A DNA stretch of 64,000 nucleotides. Source: Streptomyces sp. Mut1 (GTDB lineage Bacteria > Actinomycetota > Actinomycetes > Streptomycetales > Streptomycetaceae). The notes beneath the pieces are model-generated. The model saw only the letters and a list, made by a program, of their open reading frames with translations, did no database searches and had not been told where the DNA came from. Positions 60,502 to 64,000 of this stretch are shown here, in pieces (the first letter of the stretch is position 1; every line of letters begins with the position of its first letter). The position numbers were made by a program, and so were the translations under genes. The stretch spans positions 7,326,001 to 7,390,000 of the forward strand of contig NZ_CP120997.1 in assembly GCF_030719295.1 (NCBI RefSeq), read 5' to 3'.

Positions 60502-62781
60502 TCACAGGGCCGGCGGGAAGCGGTCCCACGCACGGTGACCCGCGAGAAGCGCGGCGACGCCGTCCAGCACGGTGGACGCGGCGCCGCCCGACACGACCCC
60601 GGCCGCGTCCGCGGCCAGGCCGGCCTTCTCCAGCACCGTCGCCCCGTCGCCCCAGGCGCCGACGGCCTTGCCGTGGCGGAACGCCTCGGTGACCAGGAGC
60701 AGGACGCGCGGGTCGACGCCGGTACGCGCGGCCGCGGCGTCGTCGGTCTTGGCGTCGCGGGCCCCGTAGGCGTCGGCGGCCGGAGCGGGGGACCCGGCCA
60801 GGAGGACCGCGTCGAACTCGGTCGACCGGGCGGTGGTGAAGGTGCGCTGCACGGCGACCGGGTCGCCGCCGGCCGCCAGCTCGCCGCCCGTCGGCGCGAT
60901 GACCAGCGGGACCATTCCGGCGTCCAGGATGCCCCCGCGCGCCTCCCGCACGGCGTCCAGACCGGTCTTCCCGTCGGTGACGATGCCGATCACCCGGCCG
61001 TCGACCGGCCAGGTGCGGCCCAGCTGGGACAGCGCGGGGCTCGGCTCGACCGACGCCAGGGCCACCGTCGCCTCCGGTGCCTCCAGGCCCAGCCCCCGCG
61101 CGACCTGCGCACACAGCTCCGGGTCGATGTTGGCGAGCGACCTGAGCCCCCGCTCCTTGACCGCCGGCTCCCAGCACTTGCCGAGTTCGAAGGTGTACGC
61201 GGCGACGATGTGCTCGCGCTCCGTCGGCGTCATGCTGAGCCAGAACAGCCGCGCCTGGCTGAAGTGGTCGTCGAAGGAGGCCGCCGCGTCCCGCACCTTG
61301 CGTGCCGCCGGGACCTCGGCGGGGACCTCGATGTACGCGCCGGTGTCCGCGCCCGCGACGAACGGGCAGCCGCCGTCCAGCGAGTTCGGCCGGTACGGGG
61401 CGACGCCCCGGTGCACGGCCGTCTGGTGCATGCCGTCACGCAGCATGTCGTTGACCGGCGCGTGGGTCCGGTTGATCGGCAGCTGCGCGAAGTTGGGCCC
61501 GCCGAGCCGGGTGATCTGCGTGTCGACGTACGAGAAGAGACGCCCCTGCATCAGCGGGTCGTTGCTGACGTCGATCCCCGGAACCAGATGGCCGACGTGG
61601 AAGGCGACCTGCTCGGTCTCGGCGAAATAGTTGGACGGGTTCGCGTTCAGGGTCATCAGACCGATCGGGCGGACCGGCGCCAGCTCCTCCGGAACGATCT
61701 TCGTCGGGTCCAGCAGGTCGATCCCCTCGAACATCTCGTCCTCGGTGTCGGGGAACGTCTGCACCCCCAGCTCCCACTGGGGGAAGGCGCCCGCCTCGAT
61801 CGCGTCGGCCAGGTCACGCCGGTGGAAGTCCGGGTCCATGCCCGCGGTGAGCTGCGCCTCCTCCCACACCAGCGAGTGCACCCCCAGCTTCGGCTTCCAG
61901 TGGAACTTCACCAGCGTGGTCGCGCCCTCGGCGTTGACCAGCCGGAACGTGTGGATGCCGAAGCCCTCCATCATCCGGTACGAACGCGGGATGCCCCGGT
62001 CCGACATGTTCCACAGGGTGTGGTGGGTCGCCTCGGTGTGCAGGGTGACGAAGTCCCAGAACGTGTCGTGCGCGCTCTGCGCCTGCGGGATCTCACGGTC
62101 CGGGTGCGGTTTGCCGGCGTGGATGATGTCGGGGAACTTGATCGCGTCCTGGATGAAGAACACCGGCATGTTGTTGCCGACCAGGTCGAACACGCCCTCA
62201 TCGGTGTAGAACTTCGTCGCGAACCCCCGGGTGTCGCGCACCGTGTCGGCGGAGCCGCGCGAGCCGAGCACGGTGGAGAAGCGCACGAACACGGGCGTCT
62301 CGGCGCCCTCGGCGAGGAAGGCGGCCTTGGTGATGCCCGCCGCCGCGCCATAGGCCCGGAACACCCCGTGCGCGGCGGCCCCACGGGCGTGCACCACCCG
62401 CTCCGGGATGCGCTCGTGATCGAAGTGGGTGATCTTCTCCCGCAGGTGATGGTCCTGGAGCAGCACCGGCCCCCGGGGACCGGCCTTCAGCGAGTGGTCG
62501 GTGTCGTACAGGCGCGCACCCTGCGCGGTGGTGAGGTACGCGCCGCCCTGGGCCACCCTGTCCTGCGGGGCGCCGGTCGGCTGCCCGGTGGGGCTGTACG
62601 TGTCGGGGCCGGTCTGGTCGTGCTTGGGCGGCAACGGCTCGCGCGCCTTCGTGGGCTCCTCGACCTGGGGGGCCTCGGAGCCGGGGGCGCCGGGCAGCTC
62701 GTTGCCCGGGCTGATGGCGTCCTGCACCTTGCCCGCGATCTTCTCCGCGGCGGCTGACACCGGATTCTTCTTCTCGCTCAC
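60502..62781 (-). CDS. katE: Large-subunit (clade II) catalase
   Basis: 759 residues from GTG 62781; the longer frame upstream is not protein-like. Catalytic His131 lies in [12 protein letters not shown]. Also present are [42 protein letters not shown] and the haem-ligand tyrosine in RLFSYVDTQ. After about residue 590 comes the class I amidotransferase-like C-terminal domain of HPII-type enzymes ([33 protein letters not shown]). It detoxifies H2O2, typically in stationary phase or osmotic stress. Confidence 0.95.
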   Translation of the reverse strand: MSEKKNPVSAAAEKIAGKVQDAISPGNELPGAPGSEAPQVEEPTKAREPLPPKHDQTGPDTYSPTGQPTGAPQDRVAQGGAYLTTAQGARLYDTDHSLKAGPRGPVLLQDHHLREKITHFDHERIPERVVHARGAAAHGVFRAYGAAAGITKAAFLAEGAETPVFVRFSTVLGSRGSADTVRDTRGFATKFYTDEGVFDLVGNNMPVFFIQDAIKFPDIIHAGKPHPDREIPQAQSAHDTFWDFVTLHTEATHHTLWNMSDRGIPRSYRMMEGFGIHTFRLVNAEGATTLVKFHWKPKLGVHSLVWEEAQLTAGMDPDFHRRDLADAIEAGAFPQWELGVQTFPDTEDEMFEGIDLLDPTKIVPEELAPVRPIGLMTLNANPSNYFAETEQVAFHVGHLVPGIDVSNDPLMQGRLFSYVDTQITRLGGPNFAQLPINRTHAPVNDMLRDGMHQTAVHRGVAPYRPNSLDGGCPFVAGADTGAYIEVPAEVPAARKVRDAAASFDDHFSQARLFWLSMTPTEREHIVAAYTFELGKCWEPAVKERGLRSLANIDPELCAQVARGLGLEAPEATVALASVEPSPALSQLGRTWPVDGRVIGIVTDGKTGLDAVREARGGILDAGMVPLVIAPTGGELAAGGDPVAVQRTFTTARSTEFDAVLLAGSPAPAADAYGARDAKTDDAAAARTGVDPRVLLLVTEAFRHGKAVGAWGDGATVLEKAGLAADAAGVVSGGAASTVLDGVAALLAGHRAWDRFPPAL

Positions 62782-62991
62782 TGACTTCCAATCTCGCGGG
62801 GGGAGGGGCAGTGCCGTGCGCGGAGAGGTCGGCACGCGCTCGGGGACGGCATCGCCTGACCACGCGTACCCCCCGGCCCTCGGCGGGACACATGGGTTGC
62901 GCCATCCGGCGTCTCCGCCCCGGCCGAGGGCGCGGTGCCGCTGGGCGGAGCCCCCAGTACGCTTGCGGCCACCGAACGACATGGGGGCACA

Positions 62992-63393
62992 GTGCGCGAG
63001 AGACCGGCGGAGACGGCGGCGGCGAACCCGACGGCCGGGCGGCCCTGGTGGGCGGCCAACGAACTCCTCGCGTTCCTCCTGGAACTGGTGGCCCTGGCCT
63101 GTCTCTTCCGGTGGGGGTTCTCCCTCGCGGACAACCTGGCCGTCCGGCTCCTGCTCGGCTGCGCCGTGCTCGCGGCGGCCATCGTGCTGTGGGCGCTGTT
63201 CGCCGCACCGCGCGCCCGCTTCCGCCCGCCGCTCGCCGGAGTGCTGGCGGTCAAGGCACTGGTGCTCGGCGGGAGCGCCTTCGCGCTGTACGGGGTCGGG
63301 CACCCCACGGCCGCCGCGGTCCTGGGCGTCCTCGTCGTGATCAACACCGCCCTGTCGGAGACCTTCCGGCGCAGGGTCGCTCCGGTCCCGTAG
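62992..63393 (+). CDS. YrdB/DUF2568-family membrane protein
   Basis: 133 residues from GTG 62992. Four helices: ELLAFLLELVALACLFRWGF, LLLGCAVLAAAIVLWALF, LAGVLAVKALVLGGSAFALYGV and AAAVLGVLVVINTAL. This matches the small DUF2568 (YrdB) family of unknown function. The arginine in the second-helix loop region (APRARFRPP) is conserved in the family. It is divergent from katE over about 210 bp. Confidence 0.8.
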   Translation: MRERPAETAAANPTAGRPWWAANELLAFLLELVALACLFRWGFSLADNLAVRLLLGCAVLAAAIVLWALFAAPRARFRPPLAGVLAVKALVLGGSAFALYGVGHPTAAAVLGVLVVINTALSETFRRRVAPVP

Positions 63394-63537
63394 AGGCGCG
63401 GCCGGGCGACCGGCCCGGGGAGTCGGTAGCGTGGACATACCGACGAGACCGGACGCCCAGGGACCGAGTACCGGGGAAGCCACCGCCGTTACGCCCGGCC
63501 ACGGCCCCTGACCGCAGCCCGGGAAGGGAAGCCGCTC

Positions 63538-64000
63538 ATGTGCAGATGGCTGGCCTACTCCGGCACGAGTGTCGTGCTCAGCGATCTCCTCTACAAACCC
63601 GAGCACTCGCTCATCGACCAGAGCCTGCGCTCACGCATGGGCGTCGAGACGACCAACGGGGACGGTTTCGGCGTCGGATGGTACGGGCCCGGCGGGGAGA
63701 CACCCGCGATCATCCGCGACACCGGGCCCGCCTGGAACAACCGCAACCTGCGTGAACTCGCTTCCCACGTCAGCTCGCCGCTGTTCTTCGCGCACGTGCG
63801 GGCGTCCACGGGCACGGCCGTCCAGCAGACGAACTGCCATCCCTTCCGGCACGGCCGGTGGCTGTGGATGCACAACGGGGAGATCGCCGACTTCCACCGC
63901 CTGCGCCGCAGCCTCGCCCTGGAGCTCGACCCGGCGCTGTTCTCCGCCCTGGAGGGGTCGACGGACTCCGAGGTGATGTTCTACCTCGCCCTGACGTTCG
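63538..64000 (+). CDS. Class II glutamine amidotransferase (C-terminal part outside window)
   Basis: 154 codons are visible from ATG 63538 (GGGAAGGGAAG upstream). Begins MCRWLAYSG, so Cys2 is the N-terminal nucleophile of an Ntn glutaminase. Then NGDGFGVGWYG, FFAHVRASTGTAVQQTNCHPF and WMHNGEIADFHRLRR, all active-site or ammonia-channel segments of the YafJ/EgtC-like family. EgtC hydrolyses gamma-glutamyl bonds in ergothioneine synthesis, but this gene is far from egtA/egtB and is more likely a paralogue. Confidence 0.88.
   Translation, partial: MCRWLAYSGTSVVLSDLLYKPEHSLIDQSLRSRMGVETTNGDGFGVGWYGPGGETPAIIRDTGPAWNNRNLRELASHVSSPLFFAHVRASTGTAVQQTNCHPFRHGRWLWMHNGEIADFHRLRRSLALELDPALFSALEGSTDSEVMFYLALTF

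Noticed and set aside
63538..64000. EgtC of the ergothioneine pathway
   Set aside because: The family matches, but the gene is more than 60 kb from egtA/egtB and is followed by nothing visible. Paralogous class II amidotransferases are common, so the symbol is withheld.

Overview
The window is GC-rich, densely coding DNA with third-position G/C bias, GTG starts, ATGA/GTGA start-stop overlaps, ergothioneine genes, ECF/DGPF pairs, DUF6188/DUF6193/DUF5709 families and LAxTG sortase signals. Together these indicate a Streptomyces (or very close actinomycete) chromosome. Nothing in the window fixes the species.

Layout. 1-11,965 is ordinary chromosome: egtB/egtA (ergothioneine), a microbial PARG, a MazF-type toxin, a LacI regulator, thioredoxin, a flavin disulfide oxidoreductase, a cobalamin-riboswitch cbtB-cbtA unit, a GNAT protein, an alternating 35/36-bp tandem repeat, a TPR protein and a pirin. 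11,966-23,393 is an approximately 11.4-kb genomic island. It sits at the 3' end of the pirin gene, and the last 163 bp of that gene are duplicated on its far side. The island holds a transposase remnant, a broken Mrr-NACHT (STAND) gene, and an intact two-gene operon: a 1,538-aa COG1112-type helicase with a C-terminal PD-(D/E)XK nuclease domain, coupled to a HEPN-like protein. It looks like a defence island whose recombinase is missing.

23,595-36,123 returns to chromosome and accessory genes: small families of unknown function, an aldo/keto reductase-cupin pair divergent from an XRE/MmyB regulator, and a B12 neighbourhood. The latter has a riboswitch-led ferredoxin plus FhuF-like protein, a riboswitch-led BtuFCD-type ABC importer, and cobF. 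36,300-45,010 is an 'anchored-repeat' metal ABC transporter cluster: a substrate-binding protein, ATPase and permease with four repeat-bearing secreted or wall-anchored proteins. Two Zur-like boxes make zinc uptake the likely role.

45,043-64,000 carries a Baeyer-Villiger-type monooxygenase divergent from an SMP-30-like lipoprotein around a near-perfect TetR palindrome, then a TetR gene, an aldo/keto reductase, two decayed genes, two membrane proteins, and an arsenic set (acr3-type arsB, arsR, arsI/cadI-type). After these come Nudix, GNAT, an ECF42-type sigma factor with its DGPF partner, SDR, VOC, DUF5709, a large catalase, a YrdB-like membrane protein and the start of a class II glutamine amidotransferase.

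The region most worth attention is the pirin-associated island: its helicase-nuclease/HEPN operon is intact, next to a decayed STAND nuclease gene.
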